Source of the DNA: Aricia agestis
Taxonomy: Eukaryota > Arthropoda > Insecta > Lepidoptera > Lycaenidae
Assembly (NCBI RefSeq): GCF_905147365.1
Contig: NC_056416.1
Location: 392,001 to 456,000, forward strand
DNA length: 64,000 nt
Direction of reading: 5' to 3'
This document shows, piece after piece, positions 10,617-19,445 of the stretch; position 1 is the first letter of the stretch, and each line of letters starts with the position of its first letter. The notes beneath the pieces are model-generated. The model was not told the DNA's origin. It did not search any database and saw only the letters and a list, made by a program, of their open reading frames with translations. A program made the translations under genes and the position numbers.

Positions 10617-11710
10617 TGGCCTGTGTTGACAGTAGAGTAAGTTAGGTTATGTTATGTTTAAGTCCGGCCAATGTCATGCCGATGATGAAGCTATGTTGTG
10701 AGATTGAGAGATAAATTAATTCTTTTAATAATGTATGCCATTTTATTCCTTTAGATAGAATAAAACTTTAGAATTATTATTATTAAATACTACAACTACT
10801 TATTTCAGAAATTCAGACAAATATTGTACGAAATCAATTTAAATTTTAATAATGTCAAGAGATCTCAATATAGAGTTTTAAAACTTTGTAATATTTTGTA
10901 TTGTAAATAATACGTTATTTTTTAAATTAGGTACCTACCTACCATAGCAAAAACAATAATATAAAGAGATGTTTTGTTGTTTTTGCATGCTCTACTATCT
11001 ACAACTTAGAAAATGTTTTCACCTCAGAATAAATTTATAAAATCGTAATAAAAATTCATATAAAATTATGGTCTTAAAAGTTAAACTTTGACGTGTTAGT
11101 TTAGTAGTACAAGTACTACTAACATAAAGTTTAATAGTTAAACACCTCTACATGCTATACAATATACATAAAATTACATAGTATCTTTATATAGTACAGT
11201 TTACAAGTTTTACAACTCTAGAATTGTTAATGTCGATATCAAAGAACTTTTTCTACAAGAGTTTTCTAAAATACTTTTGACTCTGCCGCTCTCAGAGATA
11301 TAATATTTTAATAATTACTTTACAAAATTTATATAATGAACATTTTTACAGAAAATGTATGAAGATTATAACAAAATTTGATTTAATTTTTGTCTTTAAG
11401 TGGGACCGTTTCATTTCCTTAGTATTTTTTAATGTTAGTTATAAAGAGAAAGAAGATGTAGACATAATATAAACGAAACGGTTTCCCTTTCTTTAGTATG
11501 AGGCAACTGATCTTTTAGAAGCAGTATTATTTATCTTAATTTTGTGCAAACCCCCACGCCATTAGTTTGGATGTAATAAAACACCCAAAACACATTTGTA
11601 AATTGCGATTCGTAAACACTAGTTGCAGCGTCGCGTCGGCTCCGTTACAATTTACAGCTCGGTGTTTATGGGGATGGGGTGAACTATAAAGATCTCCTAC
11701 GATTATGGAT
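10617..11710. other. Intergenic, very AT-rich, nothing recognised
   Basis: No open frame of note, no recognised repeat family and no RNA gene. Confidence 0.5.
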
Positions 11711-11787
11711 CTCTACCTCTAATGTTTTACATGTTAAAAAGAACCTTTAAAATGTTCTTTTTAACATGTGAAACATTAGAGATAGAG
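11711..11787. repeat. 34-bp inverted repeat, 9-bp spacer
   Basis: Arms 11711-11744 and 11754-11787 are complementary at 32 of 34 positions, around the spacer ctttaaaat. It is the first member of a palindrome cluster running to 12051. Confidence 0.85.
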
Positions 11788-11880
11788 TTTTCTTCTAAAT
11801 GTTATTTCCAGAGCTTTTATCTCCGGCATAACCTCGATACACTTGGAAATGAAATAACTGCACAAGCTACACAGTATATA

Positions 11881-11906
11881 CGTGATCGTACCACTGTACG
11901 ATCACG
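11881..11906. repeat. 10-bp inverted repeat, 6-bp spacer
   Basis: cgtgatcgta and tacgatcacg flank ccactg. It directly abuts the larger palindrome at 11906-12051. Confidence 0.8.
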
Positions 11907-12051
11907 AAAAATGAAGGTAATGCCACCTTCATTTTTCATATTAGATTGCCACTGATTAGAATGGACTAATGAAGATAGTTATTTTCATTAGTCCATTCTA
12001 ATCAGTGGCAATCTATTATGAAAAATGAAGGTGGCATTACCTTCATTTTTC
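11906..12051. repeat. 146-bp nested palindrome
   Basis: The 68-bp arms 11906-11973 and 11984-12051 are complementary except at one position, around a 10-bp centre. Each arm itself contains a 6-bp-spaced hairpin (aaaaatgaaggt / aatgcc / accttcattttt). No target duplication and no coding capacity. Confidence 0.88.
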
Positions 12052-12058
12052 ATAATAA

Positions 12059-12360
12059 TAATAATATTATAATAGCTCCCATACCGGTTTCGGTGACGGT
12101 GGCCGGTTTCATTGAAACCAGGCCAGCTGCGCAGGAGTAATTTTATAGTGCCCAAGTGTGTGTGCAGTACACAAGAGCACTCTCTATTCCTTTACTCTCA
12201 TAACTCAGTGGGACGGAAGACCGACACGAATGGCGAGAGATGAAGCGCAGGACCGACTTTTTGCATGCCCATCCGACGCATGGATCATCTTACTTGTCAG
12301 ACAATCAGGTGATCAGCCTGCATTGTCCTAACCAAACTTGGAAATAACATTTTTCCAACC
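12059..12360 (-). mobile_element. tRNA-headed SINE family, copy lacking its tRNA head
   Basis: Closely similar over about 290 bp to the SINE at 35097-35458, from 'agctcccataccggtttcgg' to 'aacttggaaataacat'. At the point where the other copy continues into a tRNA-like head this one stops (tttttccaaccc). It is therefore 5'-truncated, as reverse transcription from the 3' end would give. The (ATA)n stretch at the left is the SINE 3' end. Confidence 0.85.
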
Positions 12361-13095
12361 CTTATTATTTTTCATAATAGATAGGCAACGTGTAACGAAA
12401 CCAAGAAAGCATTTTACAATATTTTTCAAGCCATAGAACTGATCTATTGTTTGTTAGGAATTTAACAACAGCGGATGGAATAATGAATGTGATGTATTTC
12501 ATTTGTCATGTCTGAAATAGCGGTGCGGTAAACAATAACACGCGGGGCGTTGAAACAGTAACGGGCCGGTCAGGTGAGGCGCGAGATTTATCACCTGTTG
12601 ACTAACTACTGCAGAACGTCTTAACAATATCAGACACGGGCTTGCTGCAAAAAATCCTCCAACGATCGTCAGGCTATAGAATATAGATATAACTGAGGAT
12701 TAGATATATAGAGCCACGGAAATATTATCTAGTATTGCTATGGCTACAGTTTTAGTTGGAAGAAGTCACTGGCACCCAGTCTTATACAAAAAAGATGACG
12801 CAACCGTTTGTATATCATCGCAAGCGCAGATCTTTGATCTTCAGTTTATACAATCAATTGGAATCGATTTGAAAAGATTCGGCCCGAATGTATGGCGAGT
12901 ATCCCCGGCAGTTTACGTTCTAAAATTAAATAAAAATGTCCGCATTACTTTAACAGCCCGTTTGCGTCACTACTAAACGATTTAAATCTTATTTTCCCCA
13001 TTCGTCACCTCGAGTCGTCTAGACTCGGTGACAAATAGCAGCGTATGATCGTTATCTCGAGTAATATTTTCAAATAATTGTAATTTTTGTTCCAG
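12361..13095. other. Region upstream of the receptor's non-coding exon
   Basis: A 78-codon frame at 12740-12976 is not recognised and is not called. Further 5' exons and the promoter of the receptor gene may lie here or beyond the region I can interpret. Confidence 0.4.
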
Positions 13096-13157
13096 ATCCC
13101 GCCGGCGGACCACTGTGCACTGAGCTCGCCGATCTCCGGCTACCGAAATAACAAAAT
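13096..13157 (+). other. AstC-R: Probable 5' UTR exon of the allatostatin-C receptor gene
   Basis: A 62-nt GC-rich segment preceded by a T-rich tract and CAG (13093-13095) and followed by GTAAGT (13158-13163). It has no in-frame link to the receptor reading frame. It is the best candidate for the exon spliced to 13646; this is inference from splice motifs only. Confidence 0.5.
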
Positions 13158-13645
13158 GTAAGTGGCGCGGGTCGCCTCAGATACAATTACGTTTCTAATA
13201 AAACTGAATTAGTTTAATTTCGCTCCCGAGCTTATCCAAAGCCCGAAATGAATTTTTACAAAACTTCTCCTCTCGAACAGCAAAATAAGTTATCTACATT
13301 TTACATAGCATTAGCTGCATCAGACGTAAACTCATGTAAACGTTTAAATTGGCGAGCATCGTAGCTGCGCCGGTGACGAATAGTTAAGGACGAGGAGTTG
13401 GAGGACACGTTCGGCGGCTCCTGGCCGACATCCGAGTGGCCAGAAAATATTTCAAGTGCAACCGCATTAAAAACATCAAAAAAGTTTCTCCCGCAGAGTG
13501 GATTACGTTTGGCCCGGTTATATAATTTAACTAGTTTAACTACCGGTCCGCCGAGCGATTCAATTTTAAGAAGTTAATAAATGTCGCCTTAGAAGTTAAT
13601 TAGTGTCCTGTAATAAATTAATTTTAATTGATGTTAATTTTCCAG
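13158..13645 (+). other. Probable 488-nt intron in the receptor 5' UTR
   Basis: Donor GTAAGT at 13158 and acceptor ttaattttccag ending at 13645. Sequence inside is AT-rich. The acceptor is followed immediately by GTGAGT, so the same point also reads as a good 5' splice site. Confidence 0.5.
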
Positions 13646-13712
13646 GTGAGTGTCGCCCCCGGCCGACCGCGGAGAGCCCAGAGAGCCCGGAGAGGCCTGA
13701 GAGGCCGGCAGC

Positions 13713-14948
13713 ATGGAGCTGGAGGACGTGGAGGCGTGGGAGGGCAACCTCACCGAGTACAACGGCACGGTGGGGTGCGGCGGGTTCAGCCTGCCGCTGG
13801 TGACGCCTGTGACGCAGGCGCTGTACGCGCTGGTCTGCGTGGTCGGCCTGCTCGGCAACTCGCTCGTCATCTACGTCGTGCTGCGCTACTCCAAGATGCA
13901 GACCGTCACCAACATGTACATCGTCAACCTCGCCATCGCCGACGAGTGCTTCCTCATCGGTCTGCCCTTCCTCATCGTCACCATGGCGATCGGCTCGTGG
14001 CCGTTCGGCAGCTTCATGTGCAAGGCGTACATGATCTCGACCGGCATCAACCAGTTCACGAGCAGCATCTTCCTGTGCATCATGAGCGCGGACCGCTACG
14101 TAGCCGTGTGTCACCCGATCGCGGCGCCGCGCCTGCGCACGCCAGCCGTGTCGCGCATCGTATCGGCGGCGGCGTGGACGGCCTCGGCGCTCGTCATGAC
14201 GCCAATCTTCATGTACACGACGCTGCTGGAGGCCGGCCCCGACCGCCGCCTGTCCTGCAACATCGTGTGGCCCGAGCACGAGTCCGCGCGCGGCCAGTCC
14301 TCTTTCACGCTCTACTCGTTCGCGCTCAGCTTCGCGACGCCGCTTACGCTCATCTTCGTATTCTACGGCCTCGTCATCCGGAAGCTGCGGACGGTCGGGC
14401 CGAAGAACAAGTCGAAGGAGAAGAAGCGCTCGCACCGCAAGGTGACGAAGCTCGTGCTGACCGTGATCGCCGTGTACGTGCTATGCTGGCTGCCGTACTG
14501 GACGTTCCAGGTGGCGCTGATCTACTCGCCGCCGGACCCGTGCGCCAGCCGTATCACCGTCACCGTGTTCCTCGTCGCCGCCTGCTTCAGCTACAGCAAC
14601 TCGGCGGTCAACCCGATCCTGTACGCGTTCCTCTCGGAGAACTTCAAGAAGAGTTTCCTGAAGGCGTGCCAGTGCGCATCCGGGCGGGACGTGAACGCGA
14701 CGCTGCACGTGGAGAACAGCGTGATCCCGCGCAAGCGCGGCGGTGGAGCGGTGCGCGCGCAGTTCCGGGCGCCGGAGGAGACGCGCGAGCTGGCGGTGCC
14801 GGAGGCGGTGGGAGGCGCGTCGCGGGAGGCGTCCACGGGCGTAACGGGCTCGCGTTCCGCCGCGCCCGAGGGCCTGCTGCTGGATGACCGCGCGGCCCCG
14901 CTGGCGCCGCTGATCGCCCCCAATGGCGTGTCGCACACCCGGCTCTGA
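13713..14948 (+). CDS. AstC-R: Allatostatin-C (somatostatin-like) receptor, class A GPCR, 411 aa
   Basis: A plasma-membrane receptor for allatostatin-C peptides, related to somatostatin/opioid receptors; in moths these peptides inhibit juvenile hormone synthesis and gut and feeding activity. Seven membrane segments lie at about 34-57, 67-91, 103-125, 148-168, 198-222, 245-269 and 282-305. Seen: GN (48-49), D77 in LAIAD, SWPFG (95-99), disulfide pair C103/C182, DRY (127-129), CWLP (258-261) and NPILY (300-304). The third-loop stretch TVGPKNKSKEKKRSHRKVTK is strongly AstC-R-like. N12 and N17 are possible glycosylation sites; C319/C321 are possible palmitoylation sites. The last residues, HTRL, fit a class I PDZ ligand. 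The start ATG has A at -3 and G at +4, and an in-frame TGA lies just upstream. The exon is far more GC-rich than its flanks, so long antisense frames are composition artefacts. No breaks. Confidence 0.96.
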   Translation: MELEDVEAWEGNLTEYNGTVGCGGFSLPLVTPVTQALYALVCVVGLLGNSLVIYVVLRYSKMQTVTNMYIVNLAIADECFLIGLPFLIVTMAIGSWPFGSFMCKAYMISTGINQFTSSIFLCIMSADRYVAVCHPIAAPRLRTPAVSRIVSAAAWTASALVMTPIFMYTTLLEAGPDRRLSCNIVWPEHESARGQSSFTLYSFALSFATPLTLIFVFYGLVIRKLRTVGPKNKSKEKKRSHRKVTKLVLTVIAVYVLCWLPYWTFQVALIYSPPDPCASRITVTVFLVAACFSYSNSAVNPILYAFLSENFKKSFLKACQCASGRDVNATLHVENSVIPRKRGGGAVRAQFRAPEETRELAVPEAVGGASREASTGVTGSRSAAPEGLLLDDRAAPLAPLIAPNGVSHTRL

Positions 14949-15455
14949 GTGAAGATGTCTCGCCGCCGGCGCGAGTCCTCCAGCGCGATGCTTGAGGAAG
15001 ACACTCTGATAGTTTCGATCGATTAATATCACTCCGGACCAAAGCCGCTGCCAGGCGGCGGGATTAGAGCCCAATCTCGCCCCCTGTCACCGTCGTCTCA
15101 CTTTTAATCGTCCTAAATGTTTTATAAGTCGGTGTTTTGTGGACCTGTGTATACGATATCGTGTTCTCCGTCGGTTGCGAGTGTGCATGCGTGCGGGCGT
15201 GCGTGGTGCGTGCGGGCGTGCGTGGTGCGTGCGGGCGTGCGTGGTGCGTACGCACGCTGTGTGAGGAACAACCCGTGCCGAGACCCCGCTAGGGTTTAAC
15301 GAAGAATTTATTAATGTTTAGGTGTCGCGTGGCGATGTAACGTATTATTTGTATACTGATTTAACTGTTAACTGTAAAAATGTACATATCGTGTAAATAT
15401 TCACACAATTATTGTCATAATGTCGTTAATATAATAAATATTTAATATATTATAA
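14949..15455 (+). other. Receptor 3' UTR with poly(A) signal
   Basis: The sequence after the TGA stop loses its GC bias over about 350 bp. AATAAA at 15433-15438, followed by a GT-containing stretch, is the likely poly(A) signal. A GC-rich tandem repeat lies inside. Confidence 0.6.
15180..15252. repeat. Tandem repeat of about 20 bp in the receptor 3' UTR
   Basis: About three copies of ggtgcgtgcgggcgtgcgt in succession. The G/C and purine-pyrimidine alternation (gcgtgc) could favour slippage. No regulatory role is evident. Confidence 0.7.
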
Positions 15456-15489
15456 ATTTGTCATTACGTGTTTAATTAATTACTAACCT

Positions 15490-16210
15490 ATGGTACACAT
15501 GGTACATGTCATCCTCATTGGAGATATTAACCAACTTCCGTTTATAGAGCGTGAAAACCTCTTTAAACTTAATTACACTCGTCCAAACCTGGTAACCAGC
15601 ATCACCCAGGAGTTGTCTTGCACACACAGGAGCCCTATGGATGTGGCATACGCCTTAAGCATGGTCTATAATAACATCTATTCATCGAAGGAAATTGTGC
15701 GGTCCCTAAAGCTAATGAAGTATACAGGAGCGAGAATACCTAAAACCGATCTAAATAGGTACCCTGTATCTTGTCCACACACAAGAGGAGAAAGCAGCCC
15801 TCACTAATACAGGCTATGGATCGGGAACGGACTCTCGCGTCCTCACAATCCATGAAGCTCAGGGATTAACGAGTCCTTCGGTGATCATCATACAGACCAA
15901 GTCCCGAAAGCTGGCAATCCATGACAGCGTTCCTCATGCAGTTGTAGCTATATCCCGGCACACTAACACCTGTGTCTATTACACTGACACTGATGGAGAC
16001 GCTGTAGCAAGCTTCATAAAAAGAGCCACGGAGGTGTCAACCGAACGCATAAAAGACTACAACATAAAAATGGCTATAAAAGACAGGAACGATAAAGTCC
16101 TAAGCCACATAGCGGGTAGACTCGACAAAGAACGATATCTTTTTAACACCCTAGAAACTCCACCCAGCTTGAGTGACCCCTCTCCACCAAACCAATGTCA
16201 CAACATCTAA
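15490..16210 (+). pseudogene. Broken SF1 RNA-virus-type helicase domain, probably from a helicase-bearing LINE
   Basis: Two adjacent frames together cover the C-terminal half of a superfamily 1 helicase of the alphavirus/tobamovirus-like replicase type. Frame 1 (from 15490) has motif II as GDINQLPF. Frame 2 (about 15779-16210) has motif V as TIHEAQGLT and motif VI as VVAISRHT followed by YYTDTDGDA. The ATP-binding P-loop (motif I) is absent, so the copy is 5'-truncated. One single-base shift at a CACACA run near 15770 changes frame. The first codon of the frame, like any N-terminus, is not a true start. AATAAA follows at 16449. From memory, insect R1-clade LINEs with a tobamovirus-like SF1 helicase at the ORF2 C-terminus have been described in Lepidoptera; that fits the truncation better than a direct viral insertion. 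No reverse transcriptase remains in this copy, so the origin stays inferred. Confidence 0.75.
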
Positions 16211-16473
16211 AGGCAAAGGGTGGAGCAGCATAAAATCTAAGGAAATCGGAAAATGTCGGATCTGACTGACTGGGACCACACCGTTCAAAACATTAAATAT
16301 TATTAGTAATTTACAAAACAATAAATATATAGATATTATAATACATATTACATTATGTCAGAAATTAAAAATATAAGTAACGTATTGTTAGCCTTGTAAC
16401 GCCACGTGGGAATGTCTATCAGTTCAAAATGTACCATTATGTGAAGTAAATAAAGTTTAGTTTTGAATTTCTC

Positions 16474-16807
16474 TTTTTTTTTTTAAGAAATTAGGGGGTA
16501 AACGAGCAAACGGGTCACCTGATGGAAAGCAACATCCGTCGCCCATGGACACTCGCAGCATTAGAAGAGCTGCAAGTGCGTTGCCGGCCTTTTAAGAGGG
16601 AATAGGGTAATAGGCGAGGGTAGGGAAGGGAATAGGGGAAGGTAGGGAAGGGAAGAGAAGGAAATAGGGTAGGGAATTGGGCCTCCGGTAAACTCACTCA
16701 CTCGGCGAAACACAGGGCAAGCGCTGTTTCAAGCCGGTTTTCTGTGAGAACGTGGTATTTCTCCGGTCGAGCCGGCCCATTCGTGCCGAAGCATGGCTCT
16801 CCCACGT
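16474..16807 (-). mobile_element. GA-core SINE-like repeat, copy 1 (full length)
   Basis: One of nine copies in the window. Read on the minus strand it starts tacgtgggagagccatgc, passes ccggcgtgaaacagcg (here slightly diverged) and a C/T-rich core of ccctaccctattccc units, then ggccggcaacgcac and cccatgg, and ends gtttgccccctaa plus an A-run. Poly(A) end and lack of coding capacity fit a SINE or LINE-tail element. The 5' part does not show a clear tRNA head. Confidence 0.85.
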
Positions 16808-17240
16808 ATCTCTCGTCCGAAAATACAACATTGCATTCATCGCCTCGTCACTTTGCCATGTAAACTGCCACTTAAAGTTATTAAATACTTGACGCCACAA
16901 ATACTCCACGTCAACATAAATAAATATTATATTTAGAAACGTAACTGACATTTCCAGCAACCTTTAGCCCGAACCGAAACCTGGACATGATATTTACCCA
17001 GACAAGAGCCTCTTACGTTAATGAAGCGTGAATTTCGTAAGTATGGGGTCAAATCGCCCCAAATATAAACCGTAAACAAATCCTTTTATACCCGGGCCGG
17101 GGACACCGGGGGCGCCAGAACAAACATAATCTCATAACACTTACGTGATGGAACACTGTTATCTAAGGTGAGGTTACAAACATAATATTGTAATATGTGC
17201 ACTTAGATGACTTGACACATCACAAACGCTATCTCACTTA
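16808..17240. other. Intergenic, nothing recognised
   Basis: AT-rich with no supported frame; the short minus-strand frame at 16694-16960 runs into the adjacent SINE. Confidence 0.4.
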
Positions 17241-17376
17241 CCGGCCCCCTAGACGAGCAATTTTTACGCTTCAATTTTATTTGACAATTAGAGTCAATGC
17301 AATATCAACCCTAGACGGTCAATAATATTATGCAATACGTAATATTGACAATAAAATTGCTCGTCTAGGCGGCCGG
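17241..17376. mobile_element. Inverted-repeat MITE, 136 bp
   Basis: The ends ccggccccctagacgagcaa (17241) and its complement (to 17376) match with one mismatch over at least 24 bp. The interior has further complementary AT-rich pieces (tcaataatatta...taatattga). No coding capacity. Confidence 0.75.
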
Positions 17377-17453
17377 TTTGAGGAGAGTTACGATAAATCT
17401 CAAAATAATTATTTCTGACTTCGCTGTTGACTTTATCGAATGCGAGTGCTCGT

Positions 17454-17485
17454 GAATCACTATCGTGCCTAAACGATAGTGGTTC
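17454..17485. repeat. 13-bp inverted repeat, 6-bp spacer
   Basis: gaatcactatcgt and acgatagtggttc (one mismatch) flank gcctaa. Confidence 0.75.
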
Positions 17486-17497
17486 AATAATATAGAT

Positions 17498-17883
17498 CAG
17501 GGTTTCTCAAACTTTCGGCTCCACGAACCCCTGTTAAAATTTCCAGTTGACAGCGAACCCCTTTTGCTGCCCAAAAATCTATCAAAGACATCCAGGGGAC
17601 GAGCCGGGCATTTGCCCAGAGCGGCAAAAATGAGGGGCGGCGAAATTGACTTATTCCTATCTTATTCCTATCTTCCACCACTTAAGTTTGAGAATTTTAC
17701 CAGCTAACCTACCTTAAGTTTGCGAGTGGAAATATTTGAGTATTTACTTAAATATTCCTCCCATTTTCCCCCAACAAATAGGTTTCCTGTATATATAAAG
17801 GGCGGCGAAAATGATATTTGCCTGGAGCGGCTAAATGGCTAGATCGGGTCCTGGGTTCGCGTACCCCACTTTAAGAAACCCTG
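17498..17883. mobile_element. hAT-like non-autonomous element
   Basis: The ends CAGGGTTTCTCAAACTTTCG and ...AAAGTGG...TTTAAGAAACCCTG are inverted, with a few mismatches. CAGGGTTTCTCAA is a typical hAT terminus. An expected 8-bp target duplication was not found, so the boundary or age is uncertain. The interior has two related gggcggcgaaaatga-type segments. Confidence 0.6.
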
Positions 17884-18086
17884 AATTGATGATACTATCA
17901 TACGCTTATGAAGTACAAAAAAACGCGAGAAAATCTCTTGACTGTGACTTGAATCTCGACAGGTGCCAGAAAGCAAAAGCCAAAATCTTGACACTACTTC
18001 AAGGATTGTTGTAGATAATGTAATTAAATGATTAATGATTATATTTTCATAAATTCAAGAGATCGTTCTAAAAAATGACGTGAGCT

Positions 18087-18444
18087 TAAGGCTGCGTTTC
18101 CACTGAAGCGGAGCGGAGCGGAGTCGAGCGGAGCGGAGTTATGTCTATTGTGACGTAACGATGTCGCGGTCGCCAGTGACCGCCTGAGCGCAAGTACGCA
18201 CCGCACCGCTCCGCACCGCCCAGCTTCGCACCGCCCCGCTCCGCTGTCCTCCGCTCTGCACCCCGTTGTCCTCCGCACCGCTTCGCCTCGCTCGGCTGCG
18301 TTTCTATGAATATCCGCTATGCTCCGCTCCACCCTGCTCGTGCTGTTTCCATTGAAGCGGAGCGGAGATTTCGAGCATAGTGATTGATCAATTCGGGCAC
18401 CGCTAAGCTCCGCTCCGCTCCGCTTCAGTGGAAACGCAGCCTAA
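18087..18444. mobile_element. PIF/Harbinger-like MITE with GGAGC-rich ends
   Basis: The element 18090-18441 lies between TAA copies (18087-18089, 18442-18444), a TWA duplication as used by PIF/Harbinger. The 34-bp ends starting GGCTGCGTTTCCACTGAAGC are perfect inverted repeats made largely of GCGGA units. Internal partial ends (ggctgcgtttctatg at about 18295, gtttccattgaagcgg at about 18346) suggest two copies joined or nested. Confidence 0.8.
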
Positions 18445-18886
18445 AGCCTATTATTTGATAATTCGATAGTTATTGTTAGACGTAACTTATCTTCTTAAAC
18501 GACTGCAAGAATAGCAATATACGCTATTCTTATAGCGGAATGTGATGAACTATCTGAATCTAGCTCACTACAATACAGGCAACGAAGATTGACACCATAA
18601 AAGTGGACCGGCTGACCTGATTAGACTTGGCAGCATGGCGGCTTAGATATCTAACATGACGGCGTCCTGACATGGCGGCTATATGCTAATACCATCCCAT
18701 CCATCCGCGTTAGACTACAGATTACTTCAAATGAACGCTCCTGACGGCCGCCAGCCGCCACTTTGCAAATTGCGTGCGACACACTTTCAGGGTAGTGCAT
18801 TAGTCTTTTATGGCGTATAAACTGACGAATGTGTCTGTGATTCACATTATACAAAAGACGACCGACTTTCGGTGCAATCATCTTAT

Positions 18887-19445
18887 ATATAAAATTCTCG
18901 TGTTCATCTTATATTTAATCTCTCATTTCGGAGGAGTACGCGGCCTAACATTGTGATGTTAGGCCGCGTACTCCTCCGAAACGGCTTTACTGATTTTAAC
19001 CAAATTTTATATGCATATTCAGTGGGTCTCAGAATCGGCTACTGGGTACTTATTATATTGATAAGTGCATTTGTTGAATAAATAGTAGTAAATTATTACA
19101 ACTCGAGACTGACGCCGGTTTTTCTCGCCGGGATAGTTCCCGAACCGGTGGTAGGCCCCAGTAGCATCAACGTTCGGAAAATGTGAAAAAAACTTATTCC
19201 GAATAAAAAAAATTGACTTTAACTTTGACGGGGACCATTGTTTGTGCGACGGGATAGCGATGGACGTTGCCATGGTGACATACTTGTGGCGGCCACGCAA
19301 TCACACTCTCGCGGTCTCACACGGTCGGAAGATCCTCCTTTTCGGCCACCACTAACAACGTTAAATACTTATTTAGTCACTTCAATAAAATAATATGGAC
19401 GAAACACTTTATATTATGGCAAAGAAACGTTTGCCGGGACAGCTA
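18887..19445. mobile_element. Interspersed repeat with a LINE tail inserted in it
   Basis: The left end resembles a common lepidopteran repeat start (atataaaattctcgtgt, then ctcctccgaaacggctt and agaatcggc). The right end 'cgtttgccgggacagctagt' matches the other end of that family as I recall it. In between, about 19105-19216 carries a LINE 3' tail also present at 22520-22640 (ctcgccgggatagttcccga). Boundaries are approximate. Confidence 0.6.
18928..18979. repeat. Perfect 23-bp inverted repeat, 6-bp spacer
   Basis: Arms 18928-18950 and 18957-18979 (right arm tgttaggccgcgtactcctc...) flank ttgtga. The right arm continues into the repeat-family sequence ctccgaaacggc. The left arm therefore looks like an added inverted copy. 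Confidence 0.9.

Noticed and set aside
12740..12976. 78-codon plus-strand frame upstream of the receptor
   Set aside because: No recognisable motif, no splice or promoter context, not connected to the receptor exons.
13596..14435. 279-codon minus-strand frame opposite the receptor exon, and other long antisense frames to 15074
   Set aside because: The receptor frame has every GPCR landmark; the antisense frames are Arg/His-rich products of GC-rich third positions.
13628..14887. 419-codon plus-strand frame overlapping the receptor in another phase
   Set aside because: Low-complexity Arg/Ala/Gly translation without domains; a shadow of the GC-rich exon.
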